From NCBI GenBank assembly GCA_003263775.1, contig JYJJ01000025.1:1-64000 (forward strand): 64,000 nucleotides of DNA. The letters run 5' to 3'. Positions within the stretch are counted from its first letter, which is position 1. Each line of letters begins with the position of its first letter. The translations under genes and the position numbers were made by a program. Origin of the DNA: Vibrio maritimus (GTDB taxonomy: Bacteria; Pseudomonadota; Gammaproteobacteria; Enterobacterales; Vibrionaceae). Under the pieces are notes generated by a model, which worked only from the letters and a program-made list of their open reading frames with translations, did no database searches and was not told the origin of the DNA. Below are positions 26,007 through 35,592 of the stretch, in pieces.

Positions 26007-26240
26007 ATGAGCAACATCGAAGAACGCGTAAAGAAAATCATTGTTGAACAGCTAGGTGTAGACGAAGCAGAAGTTAAAAACGAAGCTTCTTTCGTTGACG
26101 ATCTAGGTGCTGACTCTCTAGACACAGTTGAGCTAGTAATGGCTCTAGAAGAGGAATTCGACACTGAGATTCCTGACGAAGAAGCTGAGAAGATCACTAC
26201 TGTTCAAGCTGCTATCGACTACGTAAACAGCGCTCAGTAA
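26007..26240 (+). CDS. acpP: Acyl carrier protein
   Basis: 77 residues, highly acidic. The phosphopantetheine attachment site is Ser37 in [12 protein letters not shown]. AcpP carries growing acyl chains for fatty-acid, lipid A and other syntheses in the cytoplasm. A good ribosome-binding site (AAAGGAAA) precedes 26007. It has a 162-base gap upstream with promoter-like boxes and a strong hairpin downstream, matching the abundant monocistronic acpP transcript known in E. coli. Confidence 0.98.
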
Positions 26241-26251
26241 TATCTCTTTCT

Positions 26252-26282
26252 AGGCGGCCACCATGGCCGCCTGTGTTTTTTT
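26252..26282 (+). terminator. Terminator between acpP and fabF
   Basis: AGGCGGCC and GGCCGCCT pair across ACCAT; seven T follow three bases later. It likely uncouples acpP from fabF levels, with partial read-through. Confidence 0.85.
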
Positions 26283-26336
26283 AAAACGTCTTCTATCCTT
26301 TCAAAATAGAATCACAAATATCCCGGAGAAAAAATC

Positions 26337-27578
26337 GTGTCCAAGCGTCGTGTTGTTGTCACTGGCATGGGTATGTTGTCACCGGTAGGCAACACCGTAG
26401 AATCTTCATGGAAAGCCCTTCTTGAGGGCAAGAGTGGTATCGTAAATATTGAACATTTCGATACAACCGATTTCTCAACTCGTTTCGCAGGCTTAGTTAA
26501 AGACTTTGACGGCAGTGAGTACGTGTCTAAAAAAGATGCTAAGAAAATGGATTTGTTTATCCAATACGGCATCGTGGCAGGTATGCACGCTCTTAAAGAC
26601 TCTGGTCTAGAAGTCACACCAGAAAACCAGCACCGTATCGGTGTTGCGATTGGTTCTGGTATTGGCGGTCTTGATCTCATCGAAGCGGGACATCAAGCGT
26701 TGGTATCGAAAGGCCCTCGTCGCGTAAGTCCTTTCTTTGTTCCTTCGACTATTGTAAACATGGTTGCTGGCCAACTTTCTATTCTTGCCGGGTTACGTGG
26801 TCCTAACATCGCTATTTCAACAGCATGTACTACAGGTTTGCATAACATCGGCCATGCAGCACGCATGATCGCATACGGCGATGCGGAAGCTATGGTTGCG
26901 GGCGGCTCTGAGAAGGCGTCTACACCACTAGGTATGGCTGGCTTTGGTGCTGCTAAAGCGCTGTCGACTCGTAACGATGAGCCACAAAAAGCATCACGCC
27001 CTTGGGATGTGGATCGTGACGGTTTCGTACTAGGTGATGGCGCGGGTATGATCGTACTTGAAGAGTACGAGCACGCGAAAGCACGTGGTGCTAAGATCTA
27101 CGCAGAGCTTGTTGGCTTTGGTATGAGCGGTGACGCTTACCACATGACATCTCCAAGCGAAGATGGTTCTGGTGGCGCACTAGCAATGGAAGCGGCACTT
27201 CGTGATGCAGGTCTTACTGGCGAACAAATTGGCTATGTAAACGCACACGGTACGTCAACACCTGCGGGTGACGTGGCTGAAATCAAAGGCATTAAACGTG
27301 CACTTGGTGAAGAAGGCTCGAAGAAAGTATTGGTATCGTCAACAAAATCAATGACAGGTCACCTTCTTGGTGCTGCGGGTTCTGCTGAGGCGATCATCAC
27401 GATCATGTCTTTGGTTGACCAAATCGTGCCACCAACGATTAACCTAGATAATCCAGACCCAGAGATCGATGTGGACCTAGTCCCACATACTGCGCGCAAA
27501 GTGGAAATGGAATACGCACTGTGTAACTCGTTCGGTTTTGGCGGTACAAACGGCTCACTTATCTTTAAAAAGATGTAA
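26337..27578 (+). CDS. fabF: 3-oxoacyl-ACP synthase II FabF
   Basis: 413 residues. Catalytic Cys164 lies in [13 protein letters not shown]; the two His residues are in [11 protein letters not shown] and [10 protein letters not shown]. FabF elongates acyl-ACP and governs the temperature response of membrane lipids through palmitoleate elongation. The start is GTG at 26337 with CCCGGAGAA upstream, giving the conserved [12 protein letters not shown]. It lies between acpP and pabC as in E. coli. Confidence 0.96.
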   Translation: MSKRRVVVTGMGMLSPVGNTVESSWKALLEGKSGIVNIEHFDTTDFSTRFAGLVKDFDGSEYVSKKDAKKMDLFIQYGIVAGMHALKDSGLEVTPENQHRIGVAIGSGIGGLDLIEAGHQALVSKGPRRVSPFFVPSTIVNMVAGQLSILAGLRGPNIAISTACTTGLHNIGHAARMIAYGDAEAMVAGGSEKASTPLGMAGFGAAKALSTRNDEPQKASRPWDVDRDGFVLGDGAGMIVLEEYEHAKARGAKIYAELVGFGMSGDAYHMTSPSEDGSGGALAMEAALRDAGLTGEQIGYVNAHGTSTPAGDVAEIKGIKRALGEEGSKKVLVSSTKSMTGHLLGAAGSAEAIITIMSLVDQIVPPTINLDNPDPEIDVDLVPHTARKVEMEYALCNSFGFGGTNGSLIFKKM

Positions 27579-27610
27579 TATCTATTCATTGAGATAAGAG
27601 ACTTGTATTT

Positions 27611-27650
27611 AAACGGCTTGATGTTTAGCATTGAGCCGTTTTGTTATTTT
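27611..27650 (+). terminator. Terminator-like hairpin between fabF and pabC
   Basis: AAACGGCT pairs with AGCCGTTT with an interrupted inner stem and a T-rich tail. It is weaker than most here, so read-through into pabC is likely. Confidence 0.6.
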
Positions 27651-27661
27651 AAGGGAACAGT

Positions 27662-28467
27662 ATGCATTGGCGCGATGGTCAGCTATCGAAAGGATTTCGG
27701 TAAGTGACAGAAGTTTTCAGTACGGTGACGGCTGCTTTACAACGATCTTGACGCGAGATGGCAAACTTCAGCTGTGGGCGCAGCACGTGAAGCGTATGGA
27801 ACAGGCGTTCGAAGCATTGCGTATTGCTCCCGTAGATTGGAACGCCTTGCGTGACGATATTGAAAGCCGAGCGCTGCCCGATCCACAAGCAGGCATCAAG
27901 CTGCACGTCAGTCGAGGAGAAGGTGGTCGAGGCTACAGCGCCAAGGTTAACCATGGTCCCTTTGTCACGGTAAGCTGCTTTGAATATCCGGAAAAATATA
28001 ACGAACTCCGACAAAATGGTATCGAACTGACGGTTTCAGACGTAGTGTTAGGGCACAGTCCATTATTGGCGGGCTTGAAACACAATAACCGACTCGAACA
28101 AATTCTAGCGAAATCTAATGTAGAAGATGCTGGCTATATGGATGGTATCGTCCTCGATTTGGGAGCGAATGTCATTGAAACCACGATGGCAAATCTGTTT
28201 TGGGTTAAGTCTCAGCAAGTGTTTACTCCCGATCTTTCGCTTGCGGGTGTTTCCGGTGTTATGCGCGAACAAGTGCTTGAAGCGATGAACTCGCTAGGCT
28301 ACACGGTGACTATTGGTCAATTTGGTCTAGAGACTCTTTTAGAGGCTGATGAGGTTTTCGTTACCAATTGTATTCTAGGGGTTGCGCCCGTCATTAAAAT
28401 TAGGGAAGTTGAGTTTTTCAGAGGCTCACTAACAAAACAGATCCAGGAGAAGTTAAGTCTGTGCTAA
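27662..28467 (+). CDS. pabC: Aminodeoxychorismate lyase PabC (frameshifted in this sequence)
   Basis: About 268 residues when joined. PLP class IV features are SDRSFQYGDGCFTTILTRDG near the N-terminus, HNNRLEQILAKSN, and the ETTMANLFWVKS region. PabC makes 4-aminobenzoate for folate. The in-frame sequence upstream of SVSDRSF has no plausible start, whereas ATG at 27662 with AGGGA before it reads MHWRDGQLSK and then needs one more A near 27692 to continue as RISVSDRS. So a one-base loss is inferred. The stop overlaps mltG by seven bases. Confidence 0.88.
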
Positions 28468-29477
28468 AGAAGTTTGTATTACTCGTCATCGTGTTATGTG
28501 CGATAGCTGCTGGCGGCTTTGTATATGTAAAGAACAGTGTTGAGACATTTATTACCCAACCGCTCAATATCGAACAACCGGAGTTGGTGACGATTCAGCG
28601 TGGGAATAGCCTCAATACAATAATAGGTAAATTCGTCAGCAATCAATGGATCGAACCAACAGACTTCGAGCCATTGATTCGTCGCTTCTATCCAGAGCTC
28701 ACTCAGATTAAAGTCGGCACTTTTGAGCTTAAACCTGGTATGAATTTCGAGCAGGCCATAAGTGAAATTATCCATGGGCAGGAGTATCAACTCGCTATTA
28801 CCTTTATCGAAGGCTCAACGTTCAAAGAGTGGCGCCAGCAATTCGCAACAGCTGAACATTTAGAGCATGCGACAGAGGAAATGACAGAGGCTGAAATTGC
28901 CAAGGCTTTGGGTATTGAGCATGAAAAGCTTGAAGGCTTGTTCCTTGCAGAGACGTATCATTATTCGGTTGGTGATAGTGATCTGGATATCTTAAAACGT
29001 GCTAACAGCAAGCTTGAAAAAATACTCAATGCGAGCTGGGAGCAGAAACAAGAGAAACTGCCGTTAAAAAATCAGTACGAAGTGCTAATTTTAGCCTCAA
29101 TCATTGAAAAAGAGACCTCGGTTCCGTCTGAGCGTGAACGTGTCGCATCAGTGTTCGTCAACCGTTTGAACAAAGGCATGCGCCTTCAAACTGACCCAAC
29201 TGTCATTTACGGCATGGGCGACAGATACGATGGCAATATTCGTAAAAAAGATCTTCGCGAGCGTACGCCTTACAATACTTATGTTATCAATGGGCTGCCA
29301 CCAACGCCGATTGCGATGCCAGGCAAAGCATCTATCATGGCGGCAGTGAATCCTGAAGACAGCAACTATCTCTATTTTGTTGCTAGTGGCACCGGCGGCC
29401 ATGTGTTTTCTAAGAACCTACGCGACCACAACCGTGCGGTCCAACAGTATTTAAAACAGTTAAGAAGTCGAAAATGA
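28461..29477 (+). CDS. mltG: Endolytic murein transglycosylase MltG
   Basis: 338 residues. One N-terminal membrane helix ([19 protein letters not shown]) anchors it in the inner membrane. A LysM-like segment precedes the YceG catalytic domain, with [25 protein letters not shown] (catalytic Glu), [10 protein letters not shown] and [16 protein letters not shown]. MltG cuts nascent glycan strands and sets their length. GTG start at 28461 overlaps pabC, and its stop overlaps tmk by four bases, so the three are translationally coupled. Confidence 0.95.
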   Translation: MLKKFVLLVIVLCAIAAGGFVYVKNSVETFITQPLNIEQPELVTIQRGNSLNTIIGKFVSNQWIEPTDFEPLIRRFYPELTQIKVGTFELKPGMNFEQAISEIIHGQEYQLAITFIEGSTFKEWRQQFATAEHLEHATEEMTEAEIAKALGIEHEKLEGLFLAETYHYSVGDSDLDILKRANSKLEKILNASWEQKQEKLPLKNQYEVLILASIIEKETSVPSERERVASVFVNRLNKGMRLQTDPTVIYGMGDRYDGNIRKKDLRERTPYNTYVINGLPPTPIAMPGKASIMAAVNPEDSNYLYFVASGTGGHVFSKNLRDHNRAVQQYLKQLRSRK

Positions 29478-30125
29478 ACCAAGGTAAATTTATTCCTCAA
29501 GGCAAATTTATAGTTATTGAGGGCCTGGAAGGCGCTGGTAAGAGCTCTGCGATCAATGTTCTTCGTGAAGAACTCGACGCTGCGGGTATTGAACACATAG
29601 AGAATACACGTGAACCTGGCGGTACTGTGTTGGCAGAGAAAATGCGTGCCTTGGTTAAAGAAGAACAGCCAGGTGAAGCGCTGCAAGATCGCTCAGAATT
29701 ACTTTTGATGTATGCCGCTCGTATCCAGCTAGTAGAAACCGTGATTAAGCCAGCACTGCAAAAGGGTGCGTGGGTGATTGGTGACCGCCATGACTTATCA
29801 TCACAAGCGTATCAGGGCGGTGGTCGTCAAATTGATGCCGGCGTTATGTCGTCTCTTAAGCAGATCGCGCTGGGCAGCTTTTAAGCCTGACTTTACTTTG
29901 TACTTAGACATAGAGCCACGTTTAGGTCTTGAGCGTGCCCGTGGGCGTGGTGAGTTGGACCGTATTGAAAAAATGGACATCAGCTTTTTTGAGCGCACTC
30001 GCGAGCGATACTTGAATCTTGCGAATGAGGACTCCAGCATTGTGACCATTGATGCCAGTCAAGATATCGACTCGGTTCAAGCGGATATTCGCCAAGCAGT
30101 AAAAGCTTGGCTAGTACAGCAATAG
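29474..30125 (+). CDS. tmk: Thymidylate kinase Tmk (frameshifted in this sequence)
   Basis: About 216 residues when joined. P-loop GLEGAGKSS at the N-terminus, dTMP-binding [15 protein letters not shown] in the middle, and the Arg-rich LID ([13 protein letters not shown]). Tmk phosphorylates dTMP to dTDP. The frame breaks at about 29880, where TTT read as TTTT creates a TAA after QIALGSF; the joined text is [15 protein letters not shown]. This is one of only two apparent insertions in the window. tmk is essential, so the break is judged an error. Confidence 0.95.
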
Positions 30126-30133
30126 GGAAGGTT

Positions 30134-31086
30134 ATGCACGCGTATCCTTGGCACACCGCCACATGGCAGCAACTTAAGACTAACTTAGAGCGCGACCACA
30201 TCCCGGGGGCGATGCTATTACAGGCGAAGGAAGGTCTAGCACCTCAAGCATTAATAGACCGCTATGTAAGCGGTCTAATGTGCCAAAATGACGCGTCTGA
30301 GCCGTGTGGATTTTGTCATGCCTGTAGCTTAATCAGTTCAGAATCGCATCCTGATGTGCATATGGTGCTGCCTGAGAAGGATAAAAAGACGCTTTCTGTA
30401 GAGCAAATTCGCCAAGCCAATAAGTGGGCGCTAGAGTCCTCTCAGTTTGGGGCTACCGAGTGATTGTGGTTCCTCAAGCGGAGCGTATGAACACCTCTGC
30501 AGCCAATGCTTTGTTAAAAACGCTTGAAGAGCCACCAAGTGCCTGCGTATTTATTCTCTCAACGGACAACGCGCAACGCTTACTGCCGACGATCAGAAGC
30601 CGTTGTGAGGCTTGGCCAATTGCTGCGCCGACACAACAAGCCGCGTGTGATTGGGTGAGTCAGCAACTTAATAAAGAGGTATCACCTCGGGTCGCCTACC
30701 TTTGCCAGAGTGAACCTTTAGTCATGAAGGCCTTTATTGAGCAGGGCCATGAGAAAGTCTTTAATGGTTTGCTTGAGTCATTTATCCAAGTGGTGATTAG
30801 CGGTCAAACGGACGTATCGTCTTTGATGACAAGCTTGGTAAAGAGTGACGTGGCTGTCGACGTTCAGCTTTCTTGGCTTTGGCTCGTATTGGTGAGTGCA
30901 CAAAAACAGGCACTTGGTGTAACCGATGACACGACAATATCAGAAGCTAAGAAGCTAGCGTCTCACTTCGACTATCAAACCTTGTTTCTACAAGCGCAGG
31001 CTCTGGCTGAGCTGAAGCAGCAACTGTCGGTCTCTAGCGGCCTTAATACTGAACTGTTGGTGACAAACTGGTTATACTCTTTTTAG
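30134..31086 (+). CDS. holB: DNA polymerase III delta-prime subunit HolB (frameshifted in this sequence)
   Basis: About 317 residues when joined. The clamp-loader zinc module is visible as CGFCHACSLI, followed by HPDVHMVLPE. The AAA-like core has NALLKTLEEPP and the sensor SRCEAW, but no Walker A, as expected for delta-prime. It opens the sliding clamp with DnaX and HolA. Start 30134 has GGAAGG six bases before it and yields MHAYPWHTATW. The frame breaks near 30451 in a G run (five G read as four); joined, SSQFGGYRVIVVPQ. Confidence 0.93.
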
Positions 31087-31220
31087 TCGCTTAATTTTTA
31101 TCTCGTTCTAACCTTAAACTCGGATTTGGTCTACCCTATGGGATAGGCCAAAGTCGATAGTTTAATCACATATCACCTCTTTATTCTTCCAATTTTTCAT
31201 CGTTAATTAAGTAAATTATT

Positions 31221-31988
31221 ATGTTTGTAGATTCACATTGTCATCTTGATAAGCTCAACTACGATGAGCTGCATGATGGCATTCAAGGTGTACTCAATAA
31301 AGCTAAAGCTGCGAATGTCGAACAGCTCCTGTCGGTTGGTGTAACGCTGGATTCTTTTCCTGCGATGATGGAACTTATCAGACCATATCCACAGATTATG
31401 GCATCTTGTGGCGTTCATCCTTTGGACGTAGAGAGCGACTTCCGTTTGGAGACTTTTAAGCGCTACGTGGCGAATGAACGGGTGGTAGCGGTCGGTGAAA
31501 CAGGTCTGGATTATCATTACCAGCCAGATACAGCAGAGCTACAGAAACGTCGCTTTGAGCAGCAAGTAGACGTCGCGGTTGATGTGAATAAGCCACTTAT
31601 CATTCATACTCGTAATGCTCGCCAAGATACCCTAGATATCCTAAAAAATGGTCAGGCGCAGCGCTGCGGTGGTGTGATTCATTGCTTTACTGAAGATCTC
31701 ACTTTTGCTGAAGCAGCGATGGAATTGGGCTTCTATATTTCAATTTCAGGTATTGTTACCTTTAGACAAGCGAAAGAGCTCAAAGAAGTCGTGAAACAAT
31801 TGCCGTTAGAACGCATGCTTATTGAGACGGATTCACCGTACCTTGCTCCTATTCCGCACCGCGGGAAAGAGAACCAACCTGCCTATGTTGTCGAAGTTGC
31901 TGCTTATATTGCGCAGCTAAAAGGGGTGTCATTGTCTGAGATTGCTGAAAAAACCACCAAAAACTACCGTGATCTTTTTTTGAGGTAG
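31221..31988 (+). CDS. ycfH: TatD-family metal-dependent hydrolase (YcfH)
   Basis: 255 residues. Metal ligands are visible in FVDSHCHLD (His6, His8), GETGLDYHY, LIIHTRNA, IHCFTE and IETDSPYLAP. TatD-family enzymes are DNases or deoxyribonucleotide hydrolases; the exact substrate of YcfH is not settled. It follows holB, as in E. coli, with a 134-base gap, and ptsG follows after a terminator. Confidence 0.92.
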   Translation: MFVDSHCHLDKLNYDELHDGIQGVLNKAKAANVEQLLSVGVTLDSFPAMMELIRPYPQIMASCGVHPLDVESDFRLETFKRYVANERVVAVGETGLDYHYQPDTAELQKRRFEQQVDVAVDVNKPLIIHTRNARQDTLDILKNGQAQRCGGVIHCFTEDLTFAEAAMELGFYISISGIVTFRQAKELKEVVKQLPLERMLIETDSPYLAPIPHRGKENQPAYVVEVAAYIAQLKGVSLSEIAEKTTKNYRDLFLR

Positions 31989-32443
31989 GAAATAACATCA
32001 TTGACACATGTGATTACTAAAGGCGCAATCTGCGCCTTTTTTGTCGAAAAAAATTGAAAAGTTCAAATAAATTTAATGTTAACGATTTCTGTTGAGAAAA
32101 AAGAGGTGATTCTGCACAAACTGTAATTATGTTACGTAAAATAACTTAGAGGCCTATTTTATTCACTCAGTAAAATTAATTGATATAAATATAAAGTTGT
32201 TAAATATCAATAATTTATACTCATTGAAAACCATTACACAAGCTGCTTCGAAACGTGATCCATACGTAGTTTTGAAACTAAATTTCGTAAGTGTGTAGAA
32301 ACCTTGAGTGCCATCAAGATATATTTAGAGGCAGAAAATATAATTCGAATCGTGGTTACATTTTCTATGGGTGCTAACATTTAGGCTACGGGGGTGTGCC
32401 GTTAGAGCCCATAAATACTAATAACTTTATCAGGAGCATAAAC
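31989..32443. other. Intergenic region upstream of ptsG
   Basis: A 455-base AT-rich gap. It contains the ycfH terminator and should contain the ptsG promoter. AAACGTGATCCATACGTAGTTT at 32251-32272 resembles one half of a CRP site but the other half is poor. No gene is supported. Confidence 0.5.
32019..32042 (+). terminator. ycfH terminator
   Basis: AAAGGCGCA and TGCGCCTTT pair across ATC and run into TTTTTT, 30 bases after the stop. Confidence 0.9.
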
Positions 32444-33877
32444 ATGTTTAAGAACCTTTTTGCTAACCTGCAAAAAGTTGGTAAGTCTCTGATGCTACCA
32501 GTATCGGTACTACCAGTTGCAGGTATTCTACTTGGGGTAGGTGCTGCCAACCTTGGCTTCATTCCAGAAGTGGTTTCTAACCTTATGGAACAAGCTGGTG
32601 GTTCAGTGTTCGGCCAAATGGCGTTGCTATTCGCTGTAGGTGTAGCACTTGGCTTTACTAACAACGACGGTGTAGCAGGTCTTGCTGCTATCGTTGGTTA
32701 CGGCATCATGACTGCAACGCTTAGCGTTATGGCTGGTGTTATGGGCGTTGAGAAAATCGATACAGGTGTACTAGGTGGTATCCTTGTCGGTGGTGTGGCT
32801 GCTTGGGCATTCAACCGTTTCTTCAAAATCCAACTTCCAGAGTACCTTGGTTTCTTCGCTGGTAAGCGTGCTGTGCCAATCATCACTGGTTTCACTGCGA
32901 TTGCACTAGGTATCATCCTATCTATCGTATGGCCACCAATTGGTGCTGCTATCGGTGCATTCTCTCACTGGGCTGCAGAGCAAAACCCACAACTAGCATT
33001 CGGTATCTACGGTGTTGTTGAGCGTTCTCTAATCCCATTCGGTCTACACCACGTTTGGAACGTACCATTCTTCTTCGAAGCAGGTACTTGTGTGAACGCT
33101 GCTGGCGAAACTCAAAACGGCGTACTAACTTGTTACCTAGTTGCGGACGAAGCGTCTCGTGCTGCTGGTAATGGCTTCGGTCAGCTAGCGGGTGGTTACA
33201 TGTTCAAGATGTTCGGTCTACCAGCTGCTGCAATCGCTATTGCACACTGTGCTAAGCCTGAGAACCGCGCTAAAGTTATGGGTATCATGGCTTCTGCTGC
33301 TCTAACATCGTTCCTAACAGGTATCACTGAGCCAATCGAATTCTCGTTCCTATTCGTAGCGCCACTACTATACGGAATTCACGCTCTACTAGCGGGTTCT
33401 GCATACGTTGTTGCAAACACTCTAGGTTTTGTACACGGTACTTCATTCTCACACGGTCTAATCGACTTCCTAGTTCTGTCTGGTAACTCTCAGAAACTTG
33501 GCCTGATGATCGGTGTTGGTCTAGTATACGCAGCAATCTACTACTTCGTATTCCGCACAGTAATCACTGCAATGGACCTTAAAACTCCAGGTCGTGAAGA
33601 CGAAACTGAAGACGCAGGTGCAGCAGTTTCTGGTAACGAAATGGCTGGTGAACTAGTTGCAGCGTTCGGCGGTAAAGCTAACATCACAGGTCTAGATGCA
33701 TGTATCACACGTCTACGTGTTGCTGTAGCAGACACTGAAATCGTTGACCAAGACAAGCTTAAGCAACTTGGTGCGGCAGGTGTAGTTGTAGTATCTGGTG
33801 GTGTTCAAGCTATCTTCGGTACTAAATCTGACAACCTGAAAACAGACATGGATGAGTGGATTCGTAACCACGGCTAA
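32444..33877 (+). CDS. ptsG: PTS glucose-specific EIICB component PtsG
   Basis: 477 residues. The IIC part starts [20 protein letters not shown] and has many membrane helices with [17 protein letters not shown], the sugar-binding signature. After a short acidic linker (about 385-400) the IIB domain carries phospho-Cys420 in [13 protein letters not shown]. It imports and phosphorylates glucose, receiving phosphate from EIIA-Glc. Start at 32444 has AGGAG nine bases before it; the frame opens 16 codons earlier without conservation. Confidence 0.95.
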   Translation: MFKNLFANLQKVGKSLMLPVSVLPVAGILLGVGAANLGFIPEVVSNLMEQAGGSVFGQMALLFAVGVALGFTNNDGVAGLAAIVGYGIMTATLSVMAGVMGVEKIDTGVLGGILVGGVAAWAFNRFFKIQLPEYLGFFAGKRAVPIITGFTAIALGIILSIVWPPIGAAIGAFSHWAAEQNPQLAFGIYGVVERSLIPFGLHHVWNVPFFFEAGTCVNAAGETQNGVLTCYLVADEASRAAGNGFGQLAGGYMFKMFGLPAAAIAIAHCAKPENRAKVMGIMASAALTSFLTGITEPIEFSFLFVAPLLYGIHALLAGSAYVVANTLGFVHGTSFSHGLIDFLVLSGNSQKLGLMIGVGLVYAAIYYFVFRTVITAMDLKTPGREDETEDAGAAVSGNEMAGELVAAFGGKANITGLDACITRLRVAVADTEIVDQDKLKQLGAAGVVVVSGGVQAIFGTKSDNLKTDMDEWIRNHG

Positions 33878-33900
33878 TCAGCTCAATCCAAATTGAACGA

Positions 33901-33929
33901 AAAAAGGAAGCGCAAGCTTCCTTTTTTTT
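33901..33929. terminator. ptsG terminator
   Basis: AAAAAGGAAGC and GCTTCCTTTTT pair across GCAA, followed by more T. It also faces the convergent GNAT gene. Confidence 0.92.
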
Positions 33930-33958
33930 GTTTTGAATCCAGTTAGTGGAATAAGAAC

Positions 33959-34525
33959 CTAATTGAAGTTGGCTCTATGCCTGCGGGTGTCTGGCGTAAT
34001 AGAGTAGACCATTCCTGTTTTCGGCTTGCCGTTAAAGATGTAGCGATTCTGCGCGATACATTCGAAGGTGGCACCCAAACGCTTCGCAAGGTTGTGACTA
34101 GGCGAGTTGTCCGGGTCACAGACAATCTCTAAGCGCGTAAGGAGTAGGTGAGCAAAGGCGAATTCAATAATCGCATCCATCGCCTCTAGAGCGTAGCCTC
34201 GATGCTGCGCAGAATCCTTGAGCCAGTAGCCTAGGCTTCCCATGTTGAAGGTATGATAAAACTCATTGAATGCGGCCATACCGAGAAACTCTTCGTTATC
34301 GCGGTCAAACAAAGCAAAGCCAAATGCTGACGCTTTTACCCAATTGAGCCGCGTGGCACTAATAAATTCGAGTGCTTCTTCTTCGGTGTAATTTGAGTGG
34401 CACCAATCAATCCACTGATGAAGTGACGGTGAGGTTTGGATCGCTTTTGCAAACTGCGGCGCATGTTCTGGTGTTAGCAGGCGTAAGCATAAGCGCTTGG
34501 TGTATATGGTGTAATTGACGTTCAT
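33959..34525 (-). CDS. RimJ/RimL-type GNAT N-acetyltransferase
   Basis: 188 residues. The N-terminus YTKRLCLRLLTPEHAPQFAKA is typical of the RimL type; the acetyl-CoA loop follows in LGYWLKDSAQHRGYALEAMDAII, with VCDPDNSPSHNLAKRLGATFE as motif B. Members acetylate protein N-termini such as ribosomal L7/L12; the target here is not evident. It stands alone between convergent ptsG and csiV, with no operon partner. Confidence 0.88.
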   Translation of the reverse strand: MNVNYTIYTKRLCLRLLTPEHAPQFAKAIQTSPSLHQWIDWCHSNYTEEEALEFISATRLNWVKASAFGFALFDRDNEEFLGMAAFNEFYHTFNMGSLGYWLKDSAQHRGYALEAMDAIIEFAFAHLLLTRLEIVCDPDNSPSHNLAKRLGATFECIAQNRYIFNGKPKTGMVYSITPDTRRHRANFN

Positions 34526-34593
34526 AGACAGAGTATAAACGTTTATGCGAGTGAGTTCACAGCTCGATTGGCTTTTTGAGAGTTGGGAAAATC

Positions 34594-34623
34594 AAATAAA
34601 AAAGACCCGCAATGCGAGTCTTT
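34594..34623 (-). terminator. csiV terminator
   Basis: On the minus strand AAAGACTCGC pairs with GCGGGTCTTT (one U-G pair) across ATT, followed by a T-rich run. Confidence 0.8.
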
Positions 34624-34655
34624 AAACAGAGTGTATCTAGAAGAGTGTGTATTGA

Positions 34656-35468
34656 CTAGTTTTGAACACGTCTTACTTGAATGATCATTCCCATTAAAGG
34701 GTGATCAAGATAGTGAGTTTCACTACTGCGCATACGACGTTTTTGATCTAGGCGATAGTCTTTCAAGAAGGTCATTGTTTCACGTTGTGGCTCAATGGCT
34801 TCTAGGTTACCAGCGATAACATTACTATCTGGCTGTGTGACATCAGTGGTTGTTTCTGTGTTGACGTCAGCGTCTGCTATTTCAACTGGAGCCTCGCTTA
34901 ATGGCGCTTCAACAATCACTTGTTTGGTGCTTGGTGATTTGAGGTCAAGCTGCGCCTCTGCATAGAGGTAGTGCTGAACGTAAATCTGCAGTTTTCCATC
35001 GAGCTCATAAAGCGGTTTGTCAATAGCTTGCTCGGTTACACCTTCAACGGGTGATGTTGTGTTACTAAGACTGCCTTTTTCAGAACCATCAGAGTAAAAC
35101 TCAGTCGAATAGTCTTTGCCTGCGCGAAGGTGGAATATAGGTGCAGAGCCTTTACCATTGTCGCCTTGACGCCATGCTTTATGCAGCAATACGGTGTAAC
35201 CAGCATGGTTCTTTAGCTTATTGGCTTCTTCGTTTAACTGAAAAGAGGCTGTCGGTAACACGGTGACATTTTTCGACGCGCGATAGCTCGCATCGTTAAG
35301 AGAGCCGGCGCGACTAAAGTCAATGTCTGCCACATCGTTTGGCCATGATTCATTCACTTTTTCAGGATTGACGGCGCGCTTAAAAACGATCACTTCTATG
35401 TCAAATTGTCTCTGTGCCAAGCTTGGCATAGAGACCAATAGGAGTAGCAGTGGGATCAGCTTTTTCAT
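34656..35468 (-). CDS. csiV: CsiV-family periplasmic protein
   Basis: 270 residues. A cleavable signal peptide (MKKLIPLLLLLVSMPSLAQ) leads into FDIEVIVFKRAVNPEKVNESWP, the hallmark of the CsiV/PF10972 family. V. cholerae CsiV binds peptidoglycan and LpoA and is needed for PBP1a-driven wall growth. The C-terminal part has an acidic, Thr-rich linker (about 195-225) and a final conserved segment (LDHPLMGMIIQVRRV). Start set at 35468, seven codons inside the longest frame, where the signal begins. It lies just downstream of mfd on the same strand. Confidence 0.85.
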   Translation of the reverse strand: MKKLIPLLLLLVSMPSLAQRQFDIEVIVFKRAVNPEKVNESWPNDVADIDFSRAGSLNDASYRASKNVTVLPTASFQLNEEANKLKNHAGYTVLLHKAWRQGDNGKGSAPIFHLRAGKDYSTEFYSDGSEKGSLSNTTSPVEGVTEQAIDKPLYELDGKLQIYVQHYLYAEAQLDLKSPSTKQVIVEAPLSEAPVEIADADVNTETTTDVTQPDSNVIAGNLEAIEPQRETMTFLKDYRLDQKRRMRSSETHYLDHPLMGMIIQVRRVQN

Positions 35469-35592
35469 TGTTTCTCCATTGATGGCCACTGTCGGTGAGT
35501 GGGACCCAGTATATCAATTAATACAAAGTGTTGCCGAAACAATTTGTGCCATTCATCAGCATTATGTTTCGGCAAGGCTCAACTTGTGTCGT

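Noticed and set aside
32251..32272. CRP site upstream of ptsG
   Set aside because: AAACGTGATC resembles one half-site but the opposite half does not fit TCACA, so the match is too weak to call.
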